Source of the DNA: Aldrovandia affinis
Taxonomy: Eukaryota > Chordata > Actinopteri > Notacanthiformes > Halosauridae
NCBI GenBank assembly: GCA_029706075.1
Contig: JAINUG010000087.1
Span: 434,001 to 498,000 of the forward strand
DNA length: 64,000 nt
Reading direction: 5' to 3'
Shown here: piece after piece, positions 1 through 11,267 of the stretch
Layout of the letters: the number at the start of each line of letters is the position of its first letter
Position numbering within the stretch: the stretch's first letter is position 1
Notes under the pieces: generated by a model
Databases searched by the model: none
What the model was told of the DNA's origin: nothing
Seen by the model: only the letters and a program-made list of their open reading frames with translations
Made by a program: the position numbers and the translations under genes

Positions 1-310
1 ACCGCGAGGACGGAAGCAATTTCCACCATTTTAATGGATTAACTGCAGCGGCGCCCACGGCGCGGTGAGATCCATGCTCGCTCCGGCCTCCGTTCCAAAG
101 CTCCAGCTTCACCATCGGGGCTGTGGAAATGAGATTGCGCCTCTGAGAGACTCAGCTTCTTCACCCCGCGTTATGGTCCGGTTGGGAAATCTGTGGGGCA
201 AACCTGTGGCCCGCAGGCGTCCGGAACTGTGAGCCTATAGCCCCGCGCCGTAAATCCGCAGCCGCTCAAACAACAGAGAACCGACTACAAATACTTCTCC
301 TGAAGGCGCG
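1..310. other. CpG-rich segment at window edge, no gene seen
   Basis: This stretch is visibly richer in CpG than the following kilobases, with clusters such as GGCGCCCACGGCGCGG and CCCCGCGCCG. I see no convincing open reading frame or splice pattern. It could be the edge of a CpG island belonging to a gene outside the window, or simply a GC-rich patch. Confidence 0.3.
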
Positions 311-377
311 TGGCTTTATGGAAGACACCCACAACTTGCATGAGGGTGTGGGAGTTGTACAGAAGAATTCTGTCTGT

Positions 378-525
378 ATCAAACAAAGAACTTCCTTCAA
401 ACAAAGAACTCAGGGCTTCAAACAAATAACTTCAAACAAAGAACTTCCTTCAAACAAAGAACTCAGGGCTTCAAACCAAGAACTCAGGGCTTCAAACAAA
501 TAACTTGTTTCAAACAAAGAATATG
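378..525. repeat. Short tandem array, TTCAAACAAAGAACT-type units
   Basis: About eight units built on TTCAAACAAAGAACT occur in variants of about 14, 18 and 21 bp, the longer ones ending CAGGGC. The variants interleave, which suggests slippage or unequal exchange. The short open frame across it reflects the repeat and is not a gene. Confidence 0.75.
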
Positions 526-930
526 AGGCTTCAGGACGTCGTCCGAAGCTGAAAGCTATGTACCGTTACACTCTCTGCACGCAACCTCCTTCAGGAAGTG
601 AACTGCTCTGGACTTCAGTAAAGTGTGGTCACATTCAATATAATAAAAAGTTACTAAATACAGAAAGGACCTCTAGCTTACAATCAAAGTTCAGCCTTTA
701 CAACATGACGTTATGCTGGTGGAATAAAATGAATGTAGCTGTGTTTCCAATAAGATTGTTTCCACTTTAGCCACTAAATCTGTATCATTCTTGTTGCTTG
801 AGTGTGAATGGCTGCAGCAAACCTTTTGCAAGTTATTTGGGACTGCTCCGTCCCAAAGCAGGGTGGGACAGGTGAGCCCCATCTGAGCTTCCACGGGTAG
901 CTGGCTAGGAGGGACAGCGTACATTACAGC
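526..930. other. Unique sequence, nothing recognised
   Basis: The sequence has mixed composition, with short open frames only and no recognised repeat or RNA. Confidence 0.4.
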
Positions 931-1138
931 CATTTAGCAGATGCTCTTATGCAGAGCAACTTACACAGTTTACATTTCTTTACATACAATCCATTTATAT
1001 GGCTGGATATTTACTGAAGCAACTGAAGTTATGTACCTTGCTCAGGGGTACAACTGCAGTGCCCCACCTGGGAATTGTACCTTCAACCTTTGTATTACAA
1101 GCCCAGTTCCCTAACCATTATACTACACTGCCACCCAG
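931..1138 (-). mobile_element. tRNA-derived SINE (fish V-SINE/HE1-like), inverted
   Basis: Read on the minus strand this starts GGTGGCAGTGTAGTATAATG, a tRNA-like head with an A-box-like region, followed by a B-box-like region (AATTCCCAGGTGGGG), the body motif CCTGAGCAAGGTACATAAC, and the tail GCATAAGAGCATCTGCTAAATG. The order head, body and shared tail matches a SINE type widespread in teleosts. The 50.9 kb copy has the same head and body in the opposite orientation. Substitutions in the B box suggest an old copy. Confidence 0.8.
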
Positions 1139-1529
1139 CATGTCAGGAGAGTAGCCTGTCACGCATCCCGGCTCATAGCAAGGCCATGCAGGAGAGACAT
1201 GACTTGTTTTGCCATTCCATTTGTTCTTTGATCCACTGTTCTTTTGGGCCAGCTCAATCTGTGCATTAAATGGACACAAAAGATCATATGAATGCAATGG
1301 AATATGTGAGATGTGTTGAACACTAGATATAGAAAGAGGTCCACTTAGTCACCACTCAATGCAGTGCTGAGAGGGGCAGGCACACCCACACTGGGGCAGG
1401 TGCTGTAAATTCCCTCCACAGGAGAGCCTCCGCTCCATTCTGGGACAGCAGCCGGGTGCTCCCCGTTTCAGCACCTGGGACAGCAGCAGAGTGCCTCTCA
1501 GGAGCAGAGATCTGTTCAGGACCATGGAC
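1139..1529. other. Unique sequence, no gene seen
   Basis: Only short open frames are present on both strands. I see no motif, repeat or RNA gene. Confidence 0.35.
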
Positions 1530-1642
1530 AGAGGTAGCCAAACCCTAACCTTAACCCTAACCTGTAACCCTCTGGAGATAATATCAGAGCACTGACCCCT
1601 AACCCCGAACCCTAACCTCTAACCCTATCCCCTAACCAGCAA
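1530..1642. repeat. Degenerate interstitial telomere-like repeats (CCCTAA)
   Basis: Two clusters of AACCCTAACC, AACCTTAACCC and ACCTCTAACCC units are separated by about 25 bp of unrelated sequence. The unit is the complement of the vertebrate telomere repeat TTAGGG, but the register drifts and units vary in length. This looks like a decayed interstitial tract and not a chromosome end. Confidence 0.65.
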
Positions 1643-2225
1643 TCAGTGGCTAATCAAGTAGGTCTACAAATCAACAGGCTTCTCCCCAAAAGACTGGGAG
1701 AGGTAGCTAGGCAGAACAAACTGTGTCCAGTCCCAGCTCTCCTGCTAACTTTTCTTGTACTTTTCACTGTCCAGTGAAGGTGAACTGCACACGCACCTCC
1801 TGACCTGAGGAGGCAGTGACTGTAATGATTGGCCGTCAGATTCCAGGCTGCCACACTCTCAGGCCTGGGGCCAGACTTGTTCCTGTCTTGGCTGCTCGGA
1901 CATTCATCTATTTTTGGCTTTGCTTTTTGAAGAATCACCGCGGTGATGCTCACATGCACTCCTGCCTTCCTTTTATGGCATTCCCACTCACAATCCCCAT
2001 GAGTTATCACACACGCCCTATGATCTTTATGTAAAAGCCCCAAACTCTCAGTTACTTTGCAACCCTTATATTAAGAATACAAAAATAACATTTGTACATT
2101 GTATTTCACATTTCACACACATTTGCATTTCAACACGGACAAAAGCAAACACACACTGAGTCCCACGGACCAGTGCTAGAGCACACTTCTTAAAGAAACC
2201 TGCTGAAGCCTCAGCTGCCAAATGT
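1643..2225. other. Unique sequence before the CA tract
   Basis: No gene is recognised. A 129-codon minus-strand open frame (1654-2043) has no recognisable domain or conserved-looking pattern and is treated as chance. Confidence 0.35.
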
Positions 2226-2229
2226 GTGC

Positions 2230-2289
2230 ATGCACACACACAGACATACAGACACACACACACACACACACAGACACATGTGCTCTGTG

Positions 2290-2336
<47 letters not shown>

Positions 2337-2421
2337 ACACACACACACAGAGACAGACAGACATACAGACACACACACACACACACACATACACACACAC
2401 ATACAGACACATGTGCTCTGA

Positions 2422-2481
<60 letters not shown>

Positions 2482-2482
2482 G

Positions 2483-2518
<36 letters not shown>

Positions 2519-2544
2519 AGACACAGACACACACACAGAGACAT

Positions 2545-2587
<43 letters not shown>
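2230..2587. repeat. Compound (CA)n microsatellite
   Basis: CA runs are interrupted by CAGACA, TCTCTCTC and the segment ACACATGTGCTCTG, which occurs twice about 140 bp apart. The interruptions repeat as blocks, so the tract grew both by slippage and by duplication of larger segments. The long open frames here encode only simple Cys-Val or Thr-His runs and are not genes. Confidence 0.9.
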
Positions 2588-2588
<1 letters not shown>

Positions 2589-2882
2589 GCACTACAGAGC
2601 ATTCCATTCCAAACAATTTTGACACTTCTTCAATTTCCAGGGAAAGAGATGGTAAGTATTGTTAATACTCCAGTGCAGGCTACTCAGGCTTTCATGTTGA
2701 CTCAATAGATCTAGTCTAAATATTTCATCAGACACTCACAGCTCTTCTGACCAATGACCTTTAGCTCTCATCCCCTTCAGGAATCGAGTTTTTGATGAGC
2801 GCAGCAGAAATGTCCGATAGGGGATCTGGCTACTCCTCCGCTTCTGAGAACTCTCTGACCCACATCCTGCCCTAAGGATCAC

Positions 2883-2993
2883 CCTGTGTGGCTCAGTGGG
2901 TAGAACGTGGCACTAACAACGCTTACGTTGTGGGTTCGATTCCCATTGGGATCACACACTGCAAAATGTATGAATTCACTACTGTAAGTCGTG
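2883..2993 (+). mobile_element. tRNA-Ile-like SINE, head and partial body
   Basis: The sequence has a tRNA-like A box (TGGCTCAGTGGGTAG), the stretch AACGTGGCACTAACAACGC resembling the anticodon arm of tRNA-Ile, and a B box GGTTCGATTCC. The body motif TGTATGAATTCACTACTG follows, and the copy stops near GTAAGTCG, short of the usual tail. Further copies lie near 12.0, 21.7, 35.1 and 46.3 kb. It is not a functional tRNA because the acceptor stem does not pair and a SINE body follows. Confidence 0.8.
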
Positions 2994-3374
2994 ATGCGCT
3001 CGGGAGCACAGAAATCTACAGCACTACCAGCAAAGGCTGAGCAAATCTTTTGCTATTTAGTACATTGCGTAACGCACAATCATGCATTTTGCTTCATCCT
3101 GGTGTTAACCCCTTGTTGACGATTGCTAATGCCCTTAAGACCTTAATACAGCAAAAAATTAATTTAAATTTTTTTTAAAATTCAGGCAATAAGGGGTTAA
3201 TGCCCGTTCCTCTGTAACTCATTTGATCCCATTACGTTAGCAGACGACACAAAAGCACTGAACATTCTTGGGAAATGTTGAACATCCTAACAGCATAATT
3301 TTGCCACAACAATTTATTCCACACAATTGACACAATTGAAAATTAGTGTGAATCACAGTCATATGTCGTCTGAC
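2994..3374. other. AT-rich unique sequence
   Basis: The stretch contains short A and T runs and no open frame of note. Nothing further was recognised. Confidence 0.35.
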
Positions 3375-3624
3375 ACAGGTAACTCCCAAAATAAAGAAAA
3401 CACTTTAGTAAATAGAGGATCCTTTAAATGGATGCAGTACCGTGAGTGTCCATTGGGGGGTACAACAGCCAGCACAGGCGGATAGGCCCGGCCCTCCCCT
3501 TTCCAACGAGCTGTCCCCAGCCACCCCTAGGACTCTCCTAGCCCGGACCTGGGCCGGATGAGTGCCGCCCCCTGTTCCCCCAGTGAGTTGCCAAAGTGTT
3601 GCCTTTATTTTGGCAGTTACCTGT
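3375..3624. mobile_element. Tc1-type MITE with inverted ends
   Basis: The left end ACAGGTAACTCCCAAAATAA and the inverted right end, read as ACAGGTAACTGCCAAAATAA, match with one difference and extend less exactly through AACACTTT. About 250 bp of GC-rich sequence without a transposase lies between. The same terminal motif (TTTACCTGTA read inward) closes the Tc1-like copy at 31.26 kb, so this is probably a non-autonomous relative. The flanking TA duplication is not clean. Confidence 0.65.
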
Positions 3625-4619
3625 AAGTCATCAACATATTGTCAATGTAAATGTAAAATGTAAAAATATCTCAGTGCAGATCATCTTGAAAAATGTGGGG
3701 TGATTCACCCAATTTCACAGCGACTGCTGAACTACAAGCTTCTCTGACAAGTAAAAGAATTACACAAGTTAATCCTTTTCCCCACCGGAGTCCCGAATTA
3801 GCTTTTCAGAGTCAGCATCCACAATGTGGACCGCATCTTAATGAAACTGACTGTTTCGGGCCTTTTGAGCGAGCACTCCTTAAAATCGTGGTGCTCATTG
3901 ATTTCAGAAACTCTCATTTGCCTTTAATTCATTCAAGTGCCTTAAAACTCACCTACCTCAGCAAAAAAAGCCCTCAAACAAAACAGGTAAAAAGATTATA
4001 AACAATGCACTGTGGTAGGAACATTTAAAAATGAAAAACAAGGTGTCCATTTTGATTTTATAGCCTATGGCATAAACACTTTGTGAGGAAGAGGAGCGGA
4101 TAGACAAACACAGGTGGAGGTCAAGACTTTTTGAATAGCAGAAATAAGTCACCTACCATGCTCCCTGTCAATGCATTTAACAGCTGTCTGCTTGTGGAGC
4201 GGGACGGAATGACTTACGGACGTGCTATGTGCAGATGCGCATGGCCTCCAGGCACATATTCCACAGCCTCCAGCATGCTGCGTGAATCTCGAGCTGTGTC
4301 TACATTTCTGTAAACTTGAATGTATAGGTTACATTCTCATTCCTGTCCCTGCACTGTGCAAATAAAAGATAAAAGGTCCTTCCATTTTGGAATCAGGTCT
4401 TGAGAAGTCCCAAATGTGCAATTTTGACAGATTCCAGGATGGTTCCAGAGGTCAGATTCTGACAGATTTCACTTGGCCATGCTTGGTGCGGTGTGCAAAG
4501 CCCCAGACCTCTCAGCAATTAGCAGAGATAGACAGCCACTGACAGCATAAGTGGAGGACATTCAAAACAGCAATAGCAGGCAAGGAATTCTGTCAGTCAC
4601 CGGACATGTCTGTCATACA
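3625..4619. other. Unique sequence, no gene supported
   Basis: The longest open frame (3693-4001, plus) shows no recognisable domain. No splice-bounded exon candidate stood out. Confidence 0.35.
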
Positions 4620-4686
4620 ATATAATTACAATTATAATTATAATTATCATGATTATTATTAGTAGTAGTATTATCATTATTATTTT
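4619..4686. repeat. (ATT)n-rich simple repeat
   Basis: An imperfect run of AATTAT and ATTATTAGTAGTAG units. A similar TAGTAGTA block occurs in the (ATT)n tract at 27.3 kb. Confidence 0.7.
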
Positions 4687-4719
4687 GTTTAAATGTAAGA
4701 ACATTAGATATTTTAAGCA

Positions 4720-5037
4720 TTAAATACTATGCAGTAAAAGTGTAGTAAAGCAAAAGCTTAATTTTACATTTAGTAACAGGTTCACGGTCTGGGATATTCT
4801 TTGCTGCGGTGCATCGCTTGAGAAGGCTCTGTCACCAGCACAGTGTCTCTTGGTGCATTGGACAGCTAAATTACCCGAGTCGACAGAATAGAGATTTCTC
4901 TTGAGGGCGTGAAGGATTAATAGTTCTGGACTATAATAAGGCGCCGGGCCGTGCAAGACCTTAAATGACAGTAGAAGAATCCTGAGTTTTATCCCGAGCG
5001 CTACATAAGCCGTGGCGAGATCCTCGTGGAACACCAC
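4720..5037 (-). pseudogene. LINE ORF2 C-terminal fragment (L2/Maui-like)
   Basis: The 105-residue minus-strand frame contains LRILLLSFKVLHGPAPYYSP near residues 17-36, then SVDSGNLAVQ and GDRAFSSDAPQQ. This order (a short Leu-rich helix ending LHGPAP, an SxDSGxL block, then GDRAFSxxAP) is the usual ending of L2-type fish LINE polyproteins after the reverse transcriptase. No reverse transcriptase domain is present, so this is a 5'-truncated copy. The family recognition is from memory of L2-like proteins. Confidence 0.7.
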
Positions 5038-5118
5038 ATGACAGAATTACAGCCCTGCCCGGTGCTAATCACATGACTAGTACAACGTGTGCAGAACGGT
5101 CTGCCTCGTCCGAAATGA

Positions 5119-5217
5119 GTGAAATGAGGCTCAGGTTGACCTATGGTGAGATTCATTTGACTCCATTACGTCAAATCAAATTAATCTCATCATAGGTCAA
5201 TATGAGCCTCATTTCAC
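5119..5217. repeat. 99-bp foldback (hairpin) element
   Basis: The arm starting GTGAAATGAGGCTCA at 5119 is matched in inverted orientation by TGAGCCTCATTTCAC ending at 5217. Matching continues through TTGACCTAT and GAGATT to TTTGAC around a short loop near 5162-5169, with about four mismatches and one 5-bp duplication in the right arm. It could be a small MITE or a hairpin-forming RNA gene. I see no clear flanking target duplication. Confidence 0.7.
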
Positions 5218-5489
5218 CAGGGCCAGAAGGCACTACACTTATATCACAAAGCACAAACCAAACACTGTGTTTATGTCGCAAAGAATAAACCACTCTGGGA
5301 TTTTCACAATGACAAACATCCTATCTGCACCATTTGCCCCTTCTGACCTGCAACCACATTTTTGGGTTATCTCTGTATGAATTTGCTTATTAAAATGATT
5401 AAAATCACATTTCACACCTGCCAGCTAAGCTCTCACGACTTGGACAGGAGCAGCGCTCCCTGGGATGGGACAGTGTTTGTCCTGAACAG

Positions 5490-5546
5490 CGAGGTCACGG
5501 TGAGGTCACAGTGAGCCCACGGTGAGGTCGCAGCGAGGTCACGGGT
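5490..5546. repeat. Short GAGGTCACGGT tandem repeat
   Basis: About five imperfect units of GAGGTCACGGT/GAGGTCACAGT lie in tandem, with units of about 10-11 bp. Confidence 0.65.
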
Positions 5547-5674
5547 ACAGGAGTTATCCCCTGGAGGAAAGGCTGAGGATTGTGGAAGTCAGAGACTCCA
5601 GAGCTTGAACTCCAGTCCCTCTGGGCATTCTCACACACTCCAATCCGGAACGCCAGGAAACACATTCCGTAGAG

Positions 5675-5851
5675 CAGAGGTGTCCGACCTGATCCGAAAA
5701 GGGTGCAGGCTTGATTAAAAGCCATGATTAGTTGATCTGTTGAATCAGTGCTGGGCTAGAACACAAGCCTGCAGCCACACCGGCCCTGCCCAGATAAGAT
5801 TGGACACCTCTTATCAGAGAGGTGGAGGTGGACTCTTATTGGACACCCCTG
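5675..5851. mobile_element. hAT-type MITE
   Basis: The copy begins CAGAGGTGTCC and ends GGACACCCCTG, an inverted terminal pair. The internal block GTGCTGGGCTAGAACACAAG is shared with the better-preserved copy at 52.1 kb. The flanks CCGTAGAG and CTGCAGAG agree at six of eight positions, consistent with a decayed 8-bp target duplication as made by hAT transposases. It carries no coding sequence. Confidence 0.7.
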
Positions 5852-8160
5852 CTGCAGAGCATGGCTATAAGCCTGATCCGTCTGAGCCAAAGGCAAAGCC
5901 ATACTGCCGACCATAACTTGCCGTGTTTGCACAAGACAACCAGATCACTCTGTGATCTGCCCGTTGAGCCAGACACCCCAAATGATTGTTAGTGGATAAT
6001 CAAAGCAATCCTGAGTTTGCAGATGTGCTCATTTACATAATGAACGAGCTGGATGCAGCTGAAAACAGGACAGGGTGCGAGCTTTCACACCCTCTTCCTA
6101 TAGTTACACTCTCCCCGAGGCTTGCTGCTGACACTTCCACAGACAGATCCACACACCTTAAATCAGTGGTTCCCAAAATGTGGGTCAGGACTCTCAGGTG
6201 TGAAAAATATGAGCACTTCCCACGTACCGTCATAAATCACTAATGTTTTATTACACTGGGTTAGTGTGCATGCACTTATGTTTGCAAAAGATTTTTTCCC
6301 CATATTTTAAATATGTCACGCTACATTTGAATAAAGGTTGGGTCACAGAAAATGTATCCCTGCATTAAATATGTTGCGGGGAAGTTTGGGGCACCCTTCC
6401 TTAATGACCAAAATAAGTTTACATTACCCCACATTAGCCGGCCCAGCCTGACAGAAACCGTTTGTCTCAACATCTAATGTTTATGTTGATTCAGAAGTGC
6501 ATTGCAAACAATGGTCTTACACCTCTCAAGGAAAAGCTTTACAAGAGCCCCCTTTCTAAGACAGGAAAAAGAAAAGAAAATCCTCCCTATAAAATGGACC
6601 ATGAAAGAAAAGTTTCATTTGTTATATTTAAAACATGTAGAATTCTCAAAATCTCATTGTGACACTGGGAGAGGTGGAGGGAGGCTTACAGGCAGGCTCA
6701 CCTGAGGCTAATGAGCAATCAACTCAGTTGTGAGCCATTGCCTTCATTAGGTCGTTATAAACGCATAGCCTGCCATGCCTGATTGGGGAGTTTTGGGTTT
6801 TTGTTGGTTGCTGGTTTCCCTCTAATGGATAGTTTTTTTGTCGATTCAAGGATTAATAGAATAAACTGGCCATTGGCCAATTGGAACCCTAATTTTTGTT
6901 AGTCTACTCACCACCTGGCATGGTGGCCACCCCTGCCACTGTGCTACACTCATCCTTTTTATTGCAAGGTAAATTACCTTATGGAACATTTTTTTATAAG
7001 GAAAACGGCTATTAATAAACAGATTTGAGCACAGCCCCTCAAGCAGAAGTTGGCGGATGAGCCTTTATGAAGACGCACGAGCACAATTACCTCAGTCGCT
7101 CCGAGGAGCTGCGCAAATGTGTATCATTTAATTTCCTCCTGCTGTCTTGTATGCTCGCCTGTCTGATTGACTCAGCCTGGAGCTGCTGGGCGAGGGCTGA
7201 GCACTGGAGCTAAAGCTAGCACCGAGCAGCCTGATCGGGCCTCCTCAAACTCGACTAACACTTTATTCTGCGGAACAAAGGACCACAGCTCAGAGGAAAA
7301 CACGAAACAAACATCGGAGTCAGCATTTAAGTGTGTAAGTGAAAATGCTGAGCTAGGTATTTTTATTTTTCTAGCTTTGTGTGTTGCACGAGTGTGTACG
7401 GTGCGGGCGCGGTTATTGTGGTCCCACTTCTGGCTCATCACCAGCGGTGCACTGCGGGTTTTCAGCCATGTGGCCGTTCGGCTGGAAATGTCACGTTCTG
7501 GATTATACACCCGTCCTTGGGCGGCCCTGTCATCCTTGGGTAGTCGCAGCCGAACCCAGCGGGCGCCGATTGAGGGGCGGGACAATATTCTGGGCATGGA
7601 TAAAATTCATATTGCATCAGAAACTACAATATTAAGGAGAAACTCCACACTGACACGGCTCTGGAAACATGAGCCAACTACCTGTTCTGCCACTGCATTT
7701 GTATTCCATATTTTCAAATAGCGGGATAAAATTTGAATACAATAGCCCTTCATCCTACGTACAGCAATCCTGTACTTCAGGATCAGGGGGATAAATGAGG
7801 CTCAGTGGCTGTGTTTATTAATGACCACATGATGCATCTATATTCATACGGACGCGGCGCGGCTATTTGTGTTTATTGCCGCAAGCCTTTTAGGACTGTG
7901 GTGTAAAACATACTGACAAAACAGCAGCGCGAGATGTCATTATTATTCATAACCCGAGAGGATCTCAATGAGAACGTGGAGCCGTGCACGTCAGGAAAAC
8001 GGGCAGGGAAAGAACACGCCTCGACACCCGCAGTGCCTTAACATCCGCCGTCTCAAACGGATCCTAAACCCAGGTGATTTAGCGAGAGGAACTGCGAATC
8101 ATCACCTCGCAACGGCAACAGGAAAAGTTGCCAAGAGCCATGGGTGAGAATTTAACATCA
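5852..8160. other. Mostly unique 2.3-kb stretch, possible conserved non-coding DNA
   Basis: No gene was recognised. At 6166 a sequence beginning CAGTGGTTCCCAAAATGTGG resembles a hAT terminus, but no partner end was found. Segments near 7020-7170 and 7800-7900 have balanced composition, CpGs and homeodomain-like ATTAATAA or TTTAATTT words, as conserved non-coding elements often do. The 184-codon open frame at 7167-7721 overlaps a 141-codon frame on the other strand and has no recognisable domain. Confidence 0.3.
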
Positions 8161-8164
8161 TTTT

Positions 8165-8525
8165 ATCCCCAATAAAGTTTCCTTCTCTCCCAATTTGGGA
8201 TGCCCCATCGTACTTGTAGGCCCGTCTGATCGCCGCTTTGTCCTCCGCTGCTTCGCGAGAGGGCAGACAGGCACGCACTTCGCTTCACATCGCAGCCCAC
8301 TCCACAGCTCAGCTGGCAGTGCCTGTGTGAGAGGAGCGCAGTGACTGGTGTGTGAGACAAGTACAATCCCAGCAACGGCACCCTCCCTCCCTGGGCAATT
8401 TGAAGGTCGATTATGCATCAGCCGATGAGTGTATGCAGGCCACGCGCGGCCAGGATGCGGTGCGTCACACACTGGGGTTGCGTCGCACGCTGAAACGCTG
8501 CGGGCCAGGTTTATTAAGGACATAG
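8165..8525 (-). mobile_element. Possible decayed SINE with CAAATTGGGAG tail
   Basis: Read on the minus strand the segment ends GCATCCCAAATTGGGAGAGA, like the 3' ends of the tRNA-Glu-like SINEs at 45.4 and 54.7 kb (CCAAATTGGGAG, CCAAATTGGTAG). Upstream it is GC-rich and contains CCCAGGGAGGGAGG, as those copies do. I cannot see an intact tRNA-like head, so family membership is tentative. Confidence 0.45.
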
Positions 8526-9509
8526 TCGCAGCGCAGCAGCAGGCGATATAATGCAGCTGTTTTGCGGTCGGAGATACCTAAATGTTAACGACTAATTTAC
8601 TAAGACATGTTCTAAATACGTATTTGCAATTTGTGGTAGGAGACACCCATAAAGAAGGGTCATGTAAGGAACATGGCACACTTACACGTCCAGATCATAA
8701 TGCACAAGTAATGAAGGAACCATGAGAAAAAGAAAACCTATATTTACAGTAAGGAAATAGAAGTAATAGAAAATAGAAGTAAACGTCACAATGCCGTATT
8801 ACATCATAAGAATGCAACAACAAGGGATAGGAGAAACATCACAAAAAAACTCCATTAGGCACAACAAAACTAACAACATATGATGTAAAGAAAAGACAAC
8901 ATGATTTTAGAGGAAGTACAAATTACAAACTTTCCTACAACATAATCTGGGCAAAAGACACAGGTGGAGGTCCAACCGATGAAAGAATATAAACACAGAT
9001 AATACAACAGCTGAAATAATCCTAGTTAGATGAAGACAAATAACTGGCTACGTCATTCAAGTTCTCCAGACCCAAATGTATAAGAAGTTGCACCAATTTC
9101 TTGGCAATAAGTAGATGAAAAACATGAGTAGCATGCTGCTTACTTTGCTAGATATGTGGTTTGACATAAAACAATGGATACAATGTGTTCCTACCATCTA
9201 CCGTAGCTTGCTACTTCAGCAGTTTATCTTGAATCTCCGCAACAGCTTCAGGTAAGACAGACTGAGTACTGAAGTGATAAAAAAAGGCTCACAAAGCCAG
9301 TGGATGACACAATAAACAAATGAGAAGGGATTGCAGTAACAATATTTTACCACATCAGCTGTAAACAGAAATGCTGTTTGCTTAAGGATAAGGATCTTTA
9401 TTTACCATGTTACACACACGTTTTATACAGGGTAGTTGGAATGCATCTTTTCGCATACCTCTCCTAGATGTACACACACCATCAGAGAGGTCAGAGCGCA
9501 GGGTCAGCC
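8526..9509. other. AT-rich unique sequence, no gene seen
   Basis: The region is A-rich on the plus strand with dense stop codons in all frames. No recognised repeat. Confidence 0.35.
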
Positions 9510-9716
9510 ATGGTACGGCGCACCTGGAGCAGTTAGGGGTTCAGTGCCTTGCTCAAGGGCACTTCGGCAGTGCCTCAGGAATTCCCACTGGCACTTCAGT
9601 GAAGTGAAGTGGCTTCCCTCTGGTTTCCAGTTCATTGCTTTTTCGTTGGCCTTCCTGGGATTTAAACCAGCAGCCCTCCACTTGCCAGCCCATGTCACTA
9701 ACCACTGAGCCACTGC
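9510..9716 (-). mobile_element. tRNA-derived SINE, inverted
   Basis: On the minus strand the head reads GCAGTGGCTCAGTGGTTAGT (A box), followed by a B-box-like GCTGGTTTAAATCCC. The body contains GTGCCCTTGAGCAAGGCACT, the motif shared with the SINEs at 0.9 and 51 kb. The stretch between has its own sequence, so this is a related but distinct subfamily. I do not see the usual terminal tail. Confidence 0.7.
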
Positions 9717-11039
9717 AAGGTGCGCAAGGTGCACCCTTAATGCAAGGTGTGAACTGCCACTTACATGCAAGGTGTGAATCAAGTTCAAGCTCAGACGTAA
9801 ACCACACACATGGGTCATTTTGACAGAGCAGAGTATATGTTCCATGTAAACAGGGCCTTTGAGGATTTTTAAAATCCTTGTTGGACCATTGACAAATTGA
9901 TCGTAGATCATATTCTTCTGTGATAAACTTTTATTTTCAAACTTTCTTTTTTTTTGTTTCAGACCAGTTCAAATGAAACTCACCCATAAGAATTAGCTCC
10001 TTATTGTGGTCACATTCTTTGATTTTATAGAATATTCAGCTAGGCTATATCAGTGCTCAGAAAAACACTGCCTGCTTTCAGGTGTTCTCACGCAAATTCT
10101 CACGCAAGTTCTTAACATTTTCATGCAAACAGGAGAGTCACAATTAAGCCACGCTTTAGTACATCAGATGGAATATCTATTCAGCCTAATTTACAAAATC
10201 TCCATCCACTTTTAGTGCATTTACCCCAGGCATACATATGCATGAACAAATTGAAATATGTATCTCATAGTCGCAAAGTGACATCACCACCGCAAATTAC
10301 ATTGTAATAGTGATTTGACCCATTACGGCAGTTTAGTAAATCCGACATAGATATTGCGACCTTATATCGAACACAAAAAGCAGTCGCAATCCTTTCAGTA
10401 AATCTGGCCCTGTGTTTTATCTGGATGAGCCACCAGCCCAGGGAGAATCTGTAACAAGGAATCTGCATTTGTGGCTTCAGGCTTGGCGAGCACAAGCTAA
10501 GGAAATGATTTTTAATGAGAAGGTCATGAGAGATTTCAGAAATAAAATCGGGTTATTGTGTGGTACACAAGCTGGGTCATACTTAATCAACTTTCATCAT
10601 CTTTATATGGTAATGAGGTCAGCAAAACTTACAATTAGGGGTTTCACCACACAAACAAAATTATCATGTGTCTTAAACCAAGGCTGGTTGGGAATTGGGT
10701 TGGTGTGTGTCTGTGTGTGAGTGTGTGTGTGTACAGTCGAGAAACAAGATCCCTGCTCCCTTGCTTATTGCTAATCCCAGATCAATGCATGGGGGGGCAG
10801 AGCTCTGACATCATCACACAGTGACAGGCTTAACAGTGAGGTGTTCTCCTCCTGATTTCAGTGCTTTAATCTCGAATAAGTCACTTCCTTTCCATTTCGT
10901 TTGTCATATTCACCGTGCGCTCCAAGGCCTCGCTATTGAATGATGGTGTTAATAAACAGCCCTTTACGTGAGCATTACCCTCTTCCATCTGGCAAAGCAG
11001 GCCGTCTTCCCACTCTCCCGGGGCTTTCAGCAGCTATGA
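9717..11039. other. Unique sequence with a short (GT)n
   Basis: A short interrupted GT run lies at about 10702-10733. The rest is unique sequence with no supported exon. The segment at 10860-11000 is balanced and complex in composition and could be conserved non-coding DNA. Confidence 0.3.
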
Positions 11040-11267
11040 TCTAGACAAGCCATCAGAACGGAGAGGACAAAGTACATTTCGGGGGTGCGAACAAGCTGTC
11101 TGACGCGCTCGAACGCGTTCCTCTGGAGGTCGTTCCCCGAGTCGTCCTTTGCGGACGGCATCGCCGTGCAGGAGTTGGTCTCGCGCCCCCAGGTTAACGT
11201 CGGGGGGAACAGCTGGGCCGTCGTTCAGGACACCCTGGAGATCGATGATGGGAGCAGCTGTGCTTGA
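11040..11267 (+). other. CpG-rich open stretch of coding-like composition, unidentified
   Basis: A CpG-dense segment is open for 75 codons on the plus strand to a TGA, with no ATG start. It contains AFLWRSFPESSFADGIAVQE and ends EIDDGSSCA. The opposite strand is also open here for 96 codons. An upstream TTTCAG at 11025-11030 is a poor acceptor because a stop follows in frame. It could be a terminal exon fragment, a retro-copy or chance. I do not recognise the protein. Confidence 0.2.

Noticed and set aside
2222-2665. Long overlapping open frames rich in Thr-His or Cys-Val
   Set aside because: They are translations of the CA/GT microsatellite. The same occurs at 16.9, 47.0, 53.5, 54.1 and 60.4 kb.
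2883-2960. tRNA gene (also at 12.0, 21.7, 46.3, 45.6 and 54.7 kb)
   Set aside because: Only A- and B-box promoters are kept. The acceptor stems do not pair, and SINE bodies and tails follow.
6166-6190. hAT-like terminus CAGTGGTTCCC
   Set aside because: No matching inverted end or target duplication was found within a plausible distance.
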